Numbered from the stretch's first letter, positions 12,601-24,909 are shown. The stretch: DNA of 64,000 bases from Typha latifolia (GCA_019914945.1 CM034110.1:8139808-8203807); one strand, 5' to 3'. Made by a program: numbers and translations. The notes: generated by a model not told the origin, from the sequence alone.

Positions 12601-15600
12601 TAAGCTTCAAGCCATATGCGTCGCCGAACAATTGCTTTGAATCAAACGCCGCCGAGACCTGCTCCAAGTCGTTGCGTTGCCAAGCTGTTCTTCCAAGCTA
12701 ACCGCACTGCCGAGTCATCAACCGAATCGAACTAAGCCACCAAACTACCAACCACCAAACAATTTCTCCACAATATTGTTTGGGGTTGGAGTTGAACTCA
12801 TGACCTCCTTGGTCATGAGCAAGATACCTACCAACTCTACTATAGTTGGTTGGTCGAGCAATGAGATACTGATGCGAGAGAGAGTGACAATAGCACTCCA
12901 CTACCCAAAAGATCCCTCCAAACTAAGAGGCAGTAGAACAACGTGCATCCACACAGGTAGAGAGGTGGCTAGTTGCAGCGTAGGAAACAATGTCTCTAGC
13001 TTGGTTGAGAAGCGATCGATGGTGATGGAGTAGTAAGAAGAGGCATAAGAATGACGAAAGGAGGTGGTAAAATAGTGAGAAGAGGAGCATGGTTGCAAAA
13101 TAATCCAAGGCGATCAAACTAAAGCCAGCGTCAAAAAAGGCTAAAATTTGGGGAGTTTTTTATTTCATTTTTCTAAATCACATCTAAATTATTACTAAAC
13201 AATTACATAGCACACCTCAGATTAAAAATGACACTAACACTGTGCATAACAGAAATATAAATATTATGTCGAAATCAATGTATTGCATACCAAAATTTCT
13301 TATGTTATTATCTTCTTCCTCGAAAATTTAGAGATTAAAAAAATTTAAAAAAAAAATTAGGACGCTCGCTCACAATCTCTGTCACGCTATTGATATGAAT
13401 CATTTTCAACCCTCTCTTTTCTCCTCCACTATTCTACATTAATTATAAAACCTGGAAACCAGGAAACATGAGTAAGACATAGATTAGATAAGGATATTTT
13501 AGTAATCTAGTTAATAACTCTATAAAATATATGGTGCAATTTATAAATATTAAAAAAGTAGGGTGTTACTGCAAATTTTCCTAATTTTTAAAGACAGTAC
13601 TGATAGCCCATCGTTTAACTGAAAGCTTCTTTAGATATTGTCTCAATCTGGTGACTTTATTGGTATTGGTAATAGTTGTTGAACCTTTCTCTGCCAACAC
13701 TCAAAAAAAATTTGAGGTTTAATCTTTAGATTGAATCAGATTCCAGATATCCATTGTATATTTGAGGAGAGATCTCGCTGAACTTATTGTACTTTTTAAG
13801 TATGACGATTGGATTGTTTTATTCTGACAGAGTTTAATTAATCCTGTAGTAGTTGTAGAATCTTTCAAACGACTAACACTTAGTAGTTAGATGGTGCATC
13901 TAAGTAGCTCATCAGTTTAATTTAATAGATAGAGAGATGGAGATTATTTGGCAATCCCAAATTTGATCACGACTTTATCTATGGTCTCAGATCTGACCAA
14001 AAATTTATTATGAGCCCTGTCAATTCCCACAGGGGTCCCAATAAAAATATGAAGTCCCTAGTTGAGGCAATGACATAGAAGAATAAATTTTCGAAGCAGC
14101 GAGAAAAGGGAGCAGGATCTAGCAGCTCTAATTATGCTTAAAAGAAATTACACGATCTCGTAGAATTTAAACAGATGCGATCGAAACTTATAAGAGCGAG
14201 CTTAAAGTTTTAAAACGGTTGTTATTAGAAACTAACAAGTAAAGGAGAAAATCTTTACGATGTCAATGCAGCAAAAGTGTTAAAATATTAAAATTATTAA
14301 TAGAAACAGTTTAAGCTTTTCGAACGCTGGGTGAATTAATATGATATCAAAGTCAGATGTCATTCATTAACTGAATACCGCTATTTTATCTTCGAAATCT
14401 CTCAGCAAATATTGGGCGTACTATTTATTAATATTTTTTTCAAAGCTCTATTTGGAATATAAGAAATAGCTCACGGTGGTACTACAAATGGAAATTAAGG
14501 CGAATAAATTCTCTATGTAATGTTGAAAGTTCTGCATCTAAAATTTGTTTCTCTCTCTTTCTTCCAGCAACTTTTTTGTCGTCTTAAATGTTATCGTGGC
14601 AATAAGTTAATCTCATAAAATACTCCGTACCTCTCTATGTTTATTAAATTATTCACTAAATAATAGCCTCAATCATGCAAACCCGTACTGTTATAATTAA
14701 CTATTAACTAATCTATTTTCCAGACATGATTCAGGTGAGTTAATAACTCGACCATTTGGGAGAAGAGTTGAAGACTATGTCTCAATTATTGCCCAGTTAT
14801 TAAAGAACAAGTACAACTACCACTCTGGGCAGAGAGAGTTGTGCTTTTTTACTTTTCGGTAGAAGATTCAAGGAATGATGGTAAGGCAAAAGTTTCAAAT
14901 AATAACTTTATTCGGTATTGGGGAGTCTCTCTCTTTTCTAATTTTTTCAAGTCTTGATGCACAAAAGAAGAAGAAAGAAAGAAAAAAAAAAGGAGATACA
15001 GATTGGCCACAACTTAGGAATAGTAAACATCACAACAAAGTAATATATTGTAACAAGTTCAACTTAAGACTTGAAAGAAATACAAAAGGCATAGCCTAGA
15101 TAGCAATATTAGGCTAATATCCAACGCGTCGTCGAGACAAGCGTAGATCCATAGAAAAGCTACAGCAATAGATATTCATATGAAAGCCAATAACAGATAA
15201 ATACTTATAAAAGAAAGAAAGAGGGGGCTTTAGCAATTTAACTACGTCTAATTATTTTATTTGCAATAGTATATTTTAATATATGTGAAAATTGTGTACA
15301 CTCCACTGCAACAAAAAAAATATATTTATTTTGATATTAAATAAAAATAATAATTATAATTAAATTACAATAACAACAAGGCCGAATAGGGGGAAAAAAC
15401 CTCAGTGACCCAATGGTATCGAAGCAGGGAAATATTAATTTATTTGCCATTTTCCAATTGCGATACACCCAAAGGTATGTATTAATTTTTTTTTAAAAAA
15501 AAAATTGGTCCAGTCGGCTGTGCAGAAGATCCCCTGCTGTGATTGTCCTTGTAATGCTCCATTTTCTCCACTTGTATGGATCCACCCAAGTAGCTTCCTT

Positions 15601-15829
15601 CTTCGAGACTGCTCTGAGAACAAAACAACGAGAAAAAAAAAGAAGAGGGGAAGAAAAGACCAATTCATTCCTTCAACCCCACCAATTGAGAACTCCCCAA
15701 GATTGCTCTTCTCCTCACCAAACCAAACCAATGGATAGATGCAACCCCTCCTCTAACTAAGCTGCAGGACACCCCCCCAACCCCCCTACCTCTCTCTCCT
15801 ATATCCCAACCCCCACACCTCAACCCATC

Positions 15830-15833
<4 letters not shown>
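9669..15833. other. Long AT-rich intergenic region with degraded repeats
   Basis: About 6 kb with no gene-like coding pattern on either strand. It contains AT-rich stretches at 10500-11500, a tRNA-like element at 12778-12853, a piece resembling the end of the MITE family near 13500-13580, and a degenerate primer-binding-site-like motif at 14342-14356. Short ORFs here are low-complexity or chance. Confidence 0.55.
12778..12853 (-). repeat. tRNA-like element (possible SINE head or tRNA relic)
   Basis: On the minus strand the order of features is that of a tRNA: a D-arm-like GTAGAGTTGGTAGG, an anticodon stem TCTTG/CAAGG around a loop containing CAT, a variable segment AGGTC, and a B-box-like GAGTTCAACTCC. 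The anticodon loop is 8 rather than 7 nt and the acceptor stem is not convincing. This points to a tRNA-derived SINE head or dead tRNA copy rather than a working gene. Its CAT triplet suggests a Met-type ancestor. Confidence 0.45.

Positions 15834-15860
<27 letters not shown>
15834..15860 (+). repeat. (CT)n tract in TBL leader
   Basis: An almost pure CT dinucleotide run ends 30 bp before the ATG of the TBL gene, on its coding strand. CT-rich leaders are common in plant 5'UTRs. The reverse strand gives the poly-Arg/Glu shadow ORFs in this area. Confidence 0.85.
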
Positions 15861-15889
15861 GGGTGATCAAATTCTCTAAGGTGATCGAC

Positions 15890-18886
15890 ATGCACCCTCC
15901 TCGCCGGAAATCACCCCTCGGGCCGTCGGAGCCGTTCACGATAAAGCATGCCACGTCGTCGTACCTCCGCAAGGGCGAGAAGCTCCCCATCTTCATAGTC
16001 GTCATCTTTATCTTCCTCTTCGCCCTCGTCATGTACAGCGAGGACATCAAATCCCTCGCAACCTACTCCTTCTCCGGTACGAGGTCGCCAACCCACCTCG
16101 TACCGCATGATCTCTCGAGCGATAAGCCCAAGATTAACCACAAGCAGGCCCTGGCCGAGAAGAGGAAGCCTGGCAAGAAGAAGAGGAAGAAGAAGCTGCC
16201 CGCGGCGCAACAACTGGACCCGGTGCTAGTCGAGACCGATCGCCGGAACATGGCGGTGCTAGACGTGCCGGAGACGTGCGACCTCTCGGCCGGAAAGTGG
16301 GTCTTCGACAACGCGAGCTACCCGTTCTACCGCGAGGACGAGTGCGGCTTCCTCACGTCTCAGGTCACCTGCATGCGGAACGGCCGGCGAGACGACATGT
16401 ACCAGAAGTGGCGGTGGCAGCCCAATGATTGCTCCCTACCCAAGTAAAGCATCTATCGCCCAGATACTTATTCTCAATTTATTCTCATATGTGCCTTGAC
16501 TTATTCTTCGCTATCCAAAGGTTCGATGCAAGGCTATTCCTAGAGAGGCTACGAGGCAAGCGGTTCATGTTCGTCGGGGACTCGCTCAATCGCAACCAGT
16601 GGGAGTCGATGGTCTGCCTCGTCCAGTCCGCGCTATCTCCGGGGAAGAAGAGGAAGAGCTGGAAGGGATCCCTCACGATTTTCCACGCAGAGGTGAGGAA
16701 TAACCCGGACAATTTACCCCCGAGTCAATATTCGTGCTTATTCCCCTTTCCCCCCGTATTAGTTATTGATTAAGTTTGTGAATAAATACAAAAAAAATAA
16801 AAAGGAGTACAACGCGACGGTGGAGTTCTACTGGGCGCCGTTCCTGGTGGAATCGAACTCGGACGACCCGAAGATACATAGCATCTTGCATCGGATCATA
16901 AAGGCGGAGTCAATCATGGGGCATGCTGTCCACTGGAAGGATGTAGATTACTTGGTGTTTAATACGTACATATGGTGGATGAATACACTCACCATGAAAG
17001 TCATGTGAGCGCACGTGCTCCATCTCAGCCTAATTTAACTGTGATTAGCTTTTCAGATTTAGTGTATTTAATTAGTCAATAATGGTGGTTAATTTTGTAG
17101 GAAGCCAACGGCGAAGGATTGGTCCGAGCACGACGAGGTCGTGAGGGCCGAGGCTTATGGGAGGGTTCTCAAGACGTGGTCTAATTGGTTGAATGAGAAT
17201 GTTAATCCCGCAAAGACTTCCGTTTTCTTCATGAGCATTTCTCCTCTCCATATTAGGTACGTCCATATAAAACTTCCATAGCTCATATTAACTGATACGA
17301 TTAGTTATACCTTAAAATTTCTCTCTTTTTTCTGCCATATATATATATTGTTTCTACGCGCACACACCCACACACACCAATAGGTCTAGCTTCCTTGGGG
17401 GTACTAAACTTGTAGAACAAGTCACTGGTGCAAATCCCTTTCAAAAAAATGCACACAAAGAAACCGACAGGTTTGAAGGCTTCAAACATGAATTGTGATT
17501 TGTTAAATTTGTAGCTACACCTTGGAAGTCCCGCATCCATCATTCATGTGGGGTTAATTAGTATTGGAACTTGCACATCATAACTTTGGGGGTTGGGCTA
17601 AAATACAAAATTAGGTTAGCTAATTTAACAGAGCTTTTTGTGGCATAGCATAAAAGAGTAGTAAAACTCGATTGGGCATCTCTATTATAAGTTTGGCGTT
17701 ATCGTCTGCGTAACGTTATGCAATTAATTGTCGTCTTGGTCGATTAGCGTGTAGCTCAAATTGTTTATTCTTTTGTTGACTACCTAACTCACATGGATGC
17801 AAATTCTAGATCGTATAAATGATATCGTGCCACGTGGGGCCACGTGCATCTTTCGTCTTGAGGCGCTTTATTTATGGATACGTTTCCGTTACTAATAAAT
17901 TTTGGACAGAAATTTATTAGTATAATTATTAATAAGTAAGTAACCGATTAGATCTAGACTAATATATTATTATTATTAATTTATTTATTCTTAAAAATAT
18001 AAATTGACTATATATTTCGTTTATGCCCATGCCCTTTTGACTAAACACCTAAGTATATATATATATATCATTTGACTTTTGTGTTTTGCGGCAATACATT
18101 TAATGAACGATTATTACATACATATACATGAGTTAAATCAATTAATTTTACGAAGAATATCCATATGTAACTTTAAGTTAATATGCTCACTCACTTTTCT
18201 GACTGCATTTTTGGCCCCCCTAAAAAAATATTCTCTGATGAATTTAAAGAAAAATAAACAAAATTAAAATGGGAATTAACTGATAAATAACAATATTATA
18301 AGGTGTTGATTGTAGTAAAAGCAAAGTACAGGGCATTGTTGTTCTATAAATCTCCCTGAGAAGTAACAACTCAAACGAATTTGAGTTGCTTTGCTTCCTT
18401 CTCTATCATTTGAACAACCAAAAAATAGAATAAGCTTCTTATTTTCCAGCACGTAATTTTAATTTAAATTTCAATTATATATTAACACGAATGTTTATTT
18501 AAAAATTTCATGAGAACAGCCCCAAGGTGTGGGGCAACCCAGATGGAATCAAGTGCGCAAAGGAGACACTCCCAGTGCTCAATTTCCCCGGACCTCTCTA
18601 CCTCGGAACCGACCGGCAGATGTTCGACTTGGCGGCGGCGGCGGCGGCGTCGCAGTCGGCCACGCCGGTGCCGGTGACCTACGTGGACATCACGACGATG
18701 TCGGAGTACCGGAAGGACGCGCACACGTCGGTCCACACCATCCGGCAGGGGAAGGTGCTGACGCCGGAGCAGCAGGCCGACCCATTGACGTACGCCGATT
18801 GCATCCACTGGTGCCTCCCGGGCTTGCCCGATACTTGGAATCTTATTCTTTATACCAGAATCCTATCTAGGCCTGCACGCCCCTAA
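15890..18886 (+). CDS. TBL: Trichome birefringence-like protein, probable xylan O-acetyltransferase
   Basis: Five exons, 15890-16443, 16521-16692, 16805-17004, 17101-17256 and 18520-18886, sum to 482 residues in frame. The ATG at 15890 is preferred; the frame is open to 15863 but only from a GTG. Residues about 32-50 ([19 protein letters not shown]) form one membrane anchor after a short basic cytosolic tail, the usual Golgi type II layout. A Lys-rich stem follows, then the TBL domain from [12 protein letters not shown]. It carries the GDS motif ([13 protein letters not shown]) and the C-terminal DxxH motif (DCIHWCLPG). The sequence most resembles the TBL3/TBL33 group, which acetylates xylan in secondary walls; the subgroup is my judgement. 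Intron 4 is long (1263 bp). An Ala run encoded by GCG repeats lies at about 18633-18650. Confidence 0.95.
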
Positions 18887-19238
18887 CTACACTTCATTCT
18901 TTTCTTTCATTTTCTTATCTTTTTCCGTGCATTTAGGTCAATTATAATTTTTTTCTTCTATCTTTCTTCTTTTTTGCTCAATTGGAGAGACCAGTGAACT
19001 TGGCAAGTTGTAACATGTTGGATTGAACTGTATATTGATGAAAGGTGCAATCGCTGTTTTACTGTGTTCTCTTTAAATTAAATTTCCATCCTTTTTTTGG
19101 GGAGAGAAAAGTTTGAGCATATCATGCTAGCTAGCAAATAGCAACTAAGGTACAGATCTCTTATTTGTTTTCATAACTACACGTACAGCATTACTACTGC
19201 TACCAGTACTACTGCAACAACGAGAAGTTCTACTACTA
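18887..19238. other. Intergenic, shared 3' flank
   Basis: Pyrimidine-rich 3' region of the TBL gene running into the 3' end of the Em relic on the opposite strand. No other feature seen. Confidence 0.6.
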
Positions 19239-20008
19239 CTACTTGGTCTCATCATCAACGTCTACTTCGCTTGCTCCTTCTCCTCCTGCCCCGGTACTCA
19301 GCCCACCTTTCCGGCCCATCTCTTGGTAGCCTTCGTGGCCCAGTTGCTCCCTCGTCTGCCCTCCTCGGCTACCGTCCTTCAAAGATTAATAATAACGTAC
19401 ACCGAAGCAATCAATATGCTTTTAATTATTCCAGTACTCCATTATAATCTAAACGGGATTCATTACTACTAAACTTTCGAGCCTCAATAAGCTTGAATTA
19501 ATTTAGGTTTGAATCAAACTTAATTCAAGCTTAAAATAAAATCTAATTCAACTATAAAAATATAAATATTACTAAAATATGAATTAATAAAAATAAATTT
19601 GTTAGAAAATTACAAACAACCAAAATATAAATTACAAGTAACAAAGATAATTATGTCAAAAAAACTATAAGCAATCAAAATATAAATTACAAATAATAAA
19701 GATAATTGTGTCAGAAAATAATAACTGAAATTTTGAATGGATGAAAAGGTTTTGATATGATGGTTCTTATTAGTTTGATATTAGTCATATTATATATATT
19801 CGAGTCTTATCGAGCCGGCTCGGAATTAAGCTTGGCTCGAATTTAATTTTAAACCTAGCTTTAATGATTAAGCTCGACTCAGTCTATTTTTGAGCCGATC
19901 AAGTATTATGGAGCCGAACTTGATTATTTTGACAGCCCTACCTGGCACCAGGGTGTCCCCTTTCTTAGCTCTCTCGTCTAGCCGAGCTCTCTCTTTCTCC
20001 GAAGACAT
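19239..20008 (-). pseudogene. Em/LEA group 1 (LEA_5) gene, interrupted and missing its middle
   Basis: Two pieces of an Em protein gene are present. Exon 1 starts at ATG 20008 (MSSEKERARLDERAKKGDTL, then VPG), matching the Em N-terminus. The 3' exon, 19376-19239, encodes [18 protein letters not shown], then [11 protein letters not shown] and an acidic tail ending in TAG. The family's central segment that follows VPG and precedes the Ser-Arg-Gly-Gly (the conserved part around GGKSLEAQ) is missing. In its place, directly at the VPG codon (19940), begins TAGGGCTGTCAAAATAAT, an hAT-like terminus. The available donor (CCAG|GTAGGG) is in phase 1 and the only 3' acceptor (GAAG|GAC) in phase 0, so simple splicing gives an early stop. 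Em proteins are hydrophilic seed desiccation protectants (family knowledge). A TATA box and the start codon are intact, so a truncated transcript is possible. Confidence 0.72.
19400..19940 (-). mobile_element. hAT-like non-autonomous insertion in the Em gene (far end uncertain)
   Basis: On the minus strand the inserted DNA starts TAGGGCTGTCAAAATAATC immediately after the VPG codon. It is AT-rich, non-coding and contains runs such as GGCTCGATAAG and GCTCGAAAGTTTAG. The same start type (TAGG-TGTCAAAATAA) and the GCTCGAAAGTTTAGA string recur at 58788-59225, so it looks like a repeat family. A clear inverted terminus and target duplication were not found; the end near 19400-19480 is a guess. Confidence 0.45.
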
Positions 20009-20068
20009 CTTAGCTCTCTCTAATGGCGGCTTTCGTTGGAGGGAAAGCAGCACCGGAGGAGTTGTTTG

Positions 20069-20076
20069 TATATATA
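20069..20076 (-). promoter_or_regulatory. TATA box of the Em relic
   Basis: TATATATA lies 61 bp upstream of the ATG at 20008. An ACGTG core (20133-20137, in CAACGTGTTC) sits about 60 bp further up and resembles an ABA-response element, as expected for Em promoters. Confidence 0.55.
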
Positions 20077-20656
20077 GAGAGTAGTTTCGCTATTGAGGGA
20101 GGGAGAGGAGTGTTAGAACTTAGAACTGCGCAACGTGTTCCTAGGTACGCTAAGAGGCTGACACGAGTAAGCATGTATACGTAGAATGTGATGAAGTAGA
20201 ATATCGTATGAGAATTCTAATGGGCTGGTCCATTTAGTTACTGGGCTCGGCTTTTATTAGGCCATTAACTCGTAACTCGAAGTACATGGGTGGGAGAGCA
20301 TTTAATTGGAACAGTGCAGAGCCTACCAATTTGTATAGTTGGGGACTTGGAAATAGTAATTGTAACAGAAAAGAAAAGGAACAAGATGCCCTTAATATCG
20401 GATGTGACGATCCCAATCGTCGTTAAAAACATAGCATTCTTTTTGTTCGTCTTTCTCCTTATAATATGTACTACGAATAGTGGTGATTAACCCCCACAAT
20501 AGCATCTCTTTGGTCCACAATTTCGGCGTTTTCCTTTTTGAACTGCTCCCTTGTGCACATGCAATAATATAGAGATCAGACTTTCTAATTCGCTATTTGT
20601 AGTCTACTACTAGTATAGTAGGAACTCTCCTACGCTTTCCATTCCTCTCTCCATCC
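20077..20656. other. Divergent promoter region, Em relic and bHLH gene
   Basis: Shared upstream sequence of the minus-strand Em relic and the plus-strand bHLH gene. No coding pattern; small ORFs at 20234-20490 have no resemblance to known families. Confidence 0.5.
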
Positions 20657-21759
20657 ATGGCAGGAGAAGAAAGCCATGGCAAGGACTTCCCTCCTCTTCT
20701 CCTTCCCCGATCATCCAATTCGGCTCCTCCATTTTTGGGCAAGAGGCCTCTTAATGCTTCATGGAGTGAGGAAGAAAGAGCTGCCATGGCTCTGAGAATC
20801 CATAGCCAGGCTGAGAAGAAGCGCAGGGAGAGGATTAATGCACATCTTTCCACTCTTAGACGCATGATTCCCAACTCCAACAAGGTAATGTTTCCCATGC
20901 TATCTTTATTTTCAACAATTTTAAGTAATTTATTTGATCAATTCTATCCAACTCGTGGAATTTTTTTTTAAATGAAAACTATACCACTTAATCAATCATA
21001 CCCATATTGTATCGTCTTAATCAAGTATGACTAGGATTTATCTTATCCACGCAAGAGACTTTGTTTGTTTCTAAATAGATTAGTCTTGCACATAAGTATA
21101 GATTGAGAAAGTTGTCTTATCTATTAAACTAATAATCAACTGTGCAAGCTTTTCACTGTACTAAAGCTAGTTTTTCTATCTGAATGAGATCCTCACTAGA
21201 TTCAATTGTCGTACAAGCATGCATCCAAAGAAAATGAAAATAAAAATGTTGATGTTAAATTACTTAGTATCATACTAAACTGCAGATGGACAAGGCATCT
21301 TTGCTCGCCAGAGTAATCGAACATTTAAAGGAGCTAAAGAGTAAGACATTTGACGTTAACCAACTCTCCATGATACCGAAAGAATCTAACGAAGTGATCG
21401 TCGAATGCGATGATCATCGAATCGAGCATGCACCCTCTACCAGTGATGACAAATTCTACATAAAAGCTTCAGTCTGTTGTGATGACAGAGAGGACTTGTT
21501 TGCCGACTTTGTCGAAGGATTCCATCATCTGTCTCTTCGAACAGTGAGGGCAGACATTACATCCATCGGAGGGCGAATTCTGAGTGTTTTCGTTCTATGT
21601 TCGAGTAACGGAGATGAAAGGATGTCGATGAGCTCTGTCAAGGATAACATAGCAGAAATGTTAGGCAGAGTGGCTTCCTCAAATTTGCCAGCCTCAAGTT
21701 GCTTCATTGGCAAGAGGCAGAGGCCTTTGGAATCACAGTACTTCTCTAGGTCAGTGTGA
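20657..21759 (+). CDS. bHLH transcription factor (bHLH30/51/106-like)
   Basis: Two exons, 20657-20884 and 21286-21759, join in phase 0 for 233 residues. Residues about 47-94 are a bHLH domain. The basic region reads RIHSQAEKKRRERINAHL, with the H, E and R positions (His49, Glu53, Arg57) that contact E-box/G-box DNA, and helix 2 is MDKASLLARVIEHLKELKS. The intron falls inside the loop, just before MDKAS, a position I recall for this subfamily. The C-terminal third (KFYIKASVCCDDREDLFADF onward) looks like an ACT-like dimerisation fold. Relatives include Arabidopsis bHLH30, bHLH51 and bHLH106; I cannot choose among them. The length fits the group. Confidence 0.92.
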
Positions 21760-22719
21760 GGGTCGACTAATACCCATTTGTAAGCTAGTTTTGTGATCTT
21801 TGTTAGCCGAGCAGTAGTTTGTTTTCTTGGTTCTATTGCTCAGTGATAGTTTAACATTGAGAAATATTGCTCAAGTTGTTCTTCTTCCTTTTTTTTCTCT
21901 TTTTGAAGTTTGAGAAATGTAGTTTGTCGCCATTTAAGTGCTGCAATGTAGTCTTAAGATAAACTTGGAAGTGTATAAGTTTATGTGTTGCTGTGCACCT
22001 TTTGTAAAGTTTTTATAATAGGCAATGTGATCAAAATATGATATCTTTTTATTAGAGAGTATAGTTTTTTATGTATGAATATTGTTACAAGCGAATTGAT
22101 AAAATTGGCTAGATATTTAAAATCAAATAAAAAGAAAAGATAACAAGATGCGATTCTAACTACTCAAATTTTTTTTGGTTTCAACACATATATGACAAGA
22201 AAATTCATGCCTATCGGCGGTAGGGCAGATTAAGGTCGAAAATCTCAAAATTTATTTTTTAGTAGAAAGCATTTGGACGCAAATTGATTCAGAACTTTTC
22301 TAAATCTAATATGTATATGTATATAAGGTTCTAGACTAATCCTAAATAATCAATTTTTCATCTCTTTAGATCAAATCCTCGCTCAACTTTAGACAAAATA
22401 TACAAAATTGCTATTTCATATATTATATTTGAACTAAATTTAAAAAAAATATATGTATCTCAAGAATCACTAAGACAGAAGGTCAATAAGATTAGAAATC
22501 GATCATAAAAAATAACAAATCATAGAATCAATCTATCAAGTAAAATTATTACAAATTAAGTTATTAATATTAGCAAATAATTTATAAGTTTTTTATAACT
22601 GCACATCTCTAATGAACCCTATATTATATTACATTATAGATTGGTTTGGATCCAAATTTGTATCAGTGATTTTTCCAACTTTTTTTTTTTCAAAGTTAAA
22701 AGGTGGTGTATCTTTTCGT
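21760..22719. other. Intergenic 3' flank of bHLH gene
   Basis: T-rich 3'UTR-like sequence to about 22050, then AT-rich DNA without coding pattern. Confidence 0.5.
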
Positions 22720-23211
22720 GGATTATCCTGGTCCCCTGGTTTTCCTATATTAATTTAGTTTGAATATTTAGTTAAATTGTTGGAGAATGGTTTAACCTTA
22801 TGCCACGTTAGAAAGACATCGGAATGCAGCTAAAAAAAAGTTGTTGTATGAATATTAGTGCCGGTCCGAGTTATATTTCTCTCACGTACAGTCTTACTCA
22901 GTCTCTGTTTTGGGACTATTTTTTCACATCCGTACTTATTATTTCCACACCTGCTATCTTCCGACAATTGCGTAGAAATAGTAATCTTGACTTCCTTAAC
23001 CTTTAGCTTATGCTTTTGTCACCACCACCACCACCACCACCACCACCACCGTCGTCATCCTCATCATCAACATCTTCTTGCAAAATGGACCATTCAACAG
23101 TATCAGCTTAGTACTATTATTTCTTGTAGCTCAGGTTATCACCATCCTCGTTTTTAACTCACTTTGGCTCCACTTTTTCCGTATGTTTCTTGCTATCTAA
23201 AATCTTCCTAT
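22720..23211. repeat. Diverged duplicate, copy 1 (left part)
   Basis: Matches 24910-25215 in order. Shared landmarks are a TTTAG-TTGAATATTTA stretch, a (C)AACGTTA/CACGTTAGAA block, ATGGACCAT followed by CAGTAT(C)AGCTTA, and CACTTTGGCTCCACTTTTT through TCTTCCTATT. Gaps and many substitutions show it is old. Copy 1 has gained a (CAC)n run. Confidence 0.6.
23020..23050 (+). repeat. (CAC)n trinucleotide microsatellite
   Basis: About ten CAC/ACC units in a row, followed by a degenerate TCATC run. It is absent from the equivalent place in the duplicate copy near 25020-25060, which has only CACCATC units. Confidence 0.9.
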
Positions 23212-24180
23212 TGTTAGATTTTATTTGTATTAATATAATTTATAAATTATATTTTAAAATATAATTATATTTATATAATGTGTCTAGATTTTATGTATGA
23301 GCATATGCATAAGTTATGAAATATTTGATGAAAAATATTAAAGTGAAAGATTAATTTTAAAGTCGAAGTATTCGAAACGATTTTAGAATCGTTATTGAAG
23401 GTGTCTGATGGTTGATAAAGTATGAAGTTTTATGTAAAGGCATAGAAACATGCACCTTGTATTCAATTGTCTAGTCTACTGTTTGAACAAAGTGTTCGAA
23501 TGCACTCTGGTCTTGTTTAAACGTATTATACGGTCGTTTACATCGCGTTTCGCACCACGTTTGAATGTGAAATCAAGCATTCATATATATAGATAACACG
23601 TTTTAGCCGTTCGAATGCACCCACGTAACATGCAAGTTTTTGGACTTCCAAGAGTTTTGTTTGGACTTATATCTATGTAATGGTTGGGATGTCCTAACTC
23701 TAGAGAGGTGGGCGATTGTTTTTTAAAAGGATTTCTTAGAGCTACAACGCTTTTCCACCAAAAAGGTCCGTCTCTTCTATAATGCACCAAACTTTCGTTC
23801 TAAGGGTCATTTAGATGAAGGATCAATCTCGAAAGCTACTTAGATTGGAGATCAATCACGAAAAACGGTAAATCGCGGTTCTAACAAGCAAGACTGAGAA
23901 AAATAAAATCGTGAGAATCGATGTATTATTTTGTAAGTCAGTATTGTAACTGCTACAAGTTTAGTAATTAGTTTTGATCTGAGTTTAGATTCGTAGTTTT
24001 CTTTCTATTTAGATTTTTCCATGTAATAATTTTGACGTTCATCTTTGTTTTACTCTTTGATATTTATTTCGCATTTATTTAAGCAAAGTATTGATATCAT
24101 TCATAATAGTAATAAGACCAAAATGTTCACAAGAACAAAAACAAAACAAAAATGAAATCCACGAGAACCAAACCTTACCA
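23212..24180. other. Insertion relative to the duplicate copy, possible LTR remnant
   Basis: Where copy 2 continues from TCTTCCTATT to the next shared landmark, copy 1 has almost 1 kb of unrelated DNA starting TGTTAGATTTTATTTG. TG at the left border and the absence of coding sequence suggest a solo LTR or other non-coding element. A right border and target duplication were not identified, so the identity is uncertain. Confidence 0.3.
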
Positions 24181-24909
24181 AAAAAAAAAAAATGAAATCC
24201 ATAAGAAAAGAGCAAAATTTAACTTGCAAGATGGTCTTCCCATTAAGGTAGGATCAATTTTGTCGAGCCTTTCAAACAAGATCATAAATGAAGATTGCTA
24301 TTGAAATGTTAGTGGAAAAAAAGAGTAAAAGAAATGGAAAGGAAAGGAAAGGAAAAGGAAAGGGGATGGGCATAGAGAGGGTATTTTAGTTATTTTCTAC
24401 TAATAAAAATTCTGCTAGAAAACATATATAAGACCCTTGTCTAATTTGTTACGAAACTACTTTATACGTGATTTAATTAAAATATAATAAAAGTAAATAA
24501 ATTTTGTTGGTTTGATTTGGAAATAAGTAGTATTTATTCATGAATTATATCTTTTTTTAAATATATTTTAAAACTAAATACTTACTTAAACATATTTTAA
24601 ATAAATATTATATAAAATGAGTCACGTGACAAGTTATGCAAATAATTTTATCATATATAAAAGAGGACAATAAATTTCCGCACATTTTTTAAGTAATTTT
24701 TCTATTACAATCAATATACTTATTCACACGATTCATTAACTAAAACAAATTCTTATATAAACTTATTTAAAGTCATCCATATTTTATAATTAAATAATAA
24801 AATATTTATAAAATTATAGATATATCTAATTTATATTTAAGAGGTCGGCATAAAGTTATTCTTAAAAAAAATTATGAGAAGTATTTAGATACAAAATATA
24901 TTTAATAGT
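24181..24909. other. AT-rich intergenic DNA
   Basis: Includes a GGAAA-rich purine run at about 24335-24367 and long AT-rich stretches. The part at 24200-24330 resembles 25270-25390, the right-hand end of the duplication. Confidence 0.4.

Noticed and set aside
15414..15428. TGGTATCGAAGCAGG, similar to a retroelement primer-binding site
   Set aside because: Only the first seven bases match well and no LTR or internal retroelement sequence accompanies it.
17390..17445. Sequence in TBL intron 4 with a GGTGCAAATCCC B-box-like end
   Set aside because: No A-box or cloverleaf pairing; insufficient for a tRNA or SINE call.
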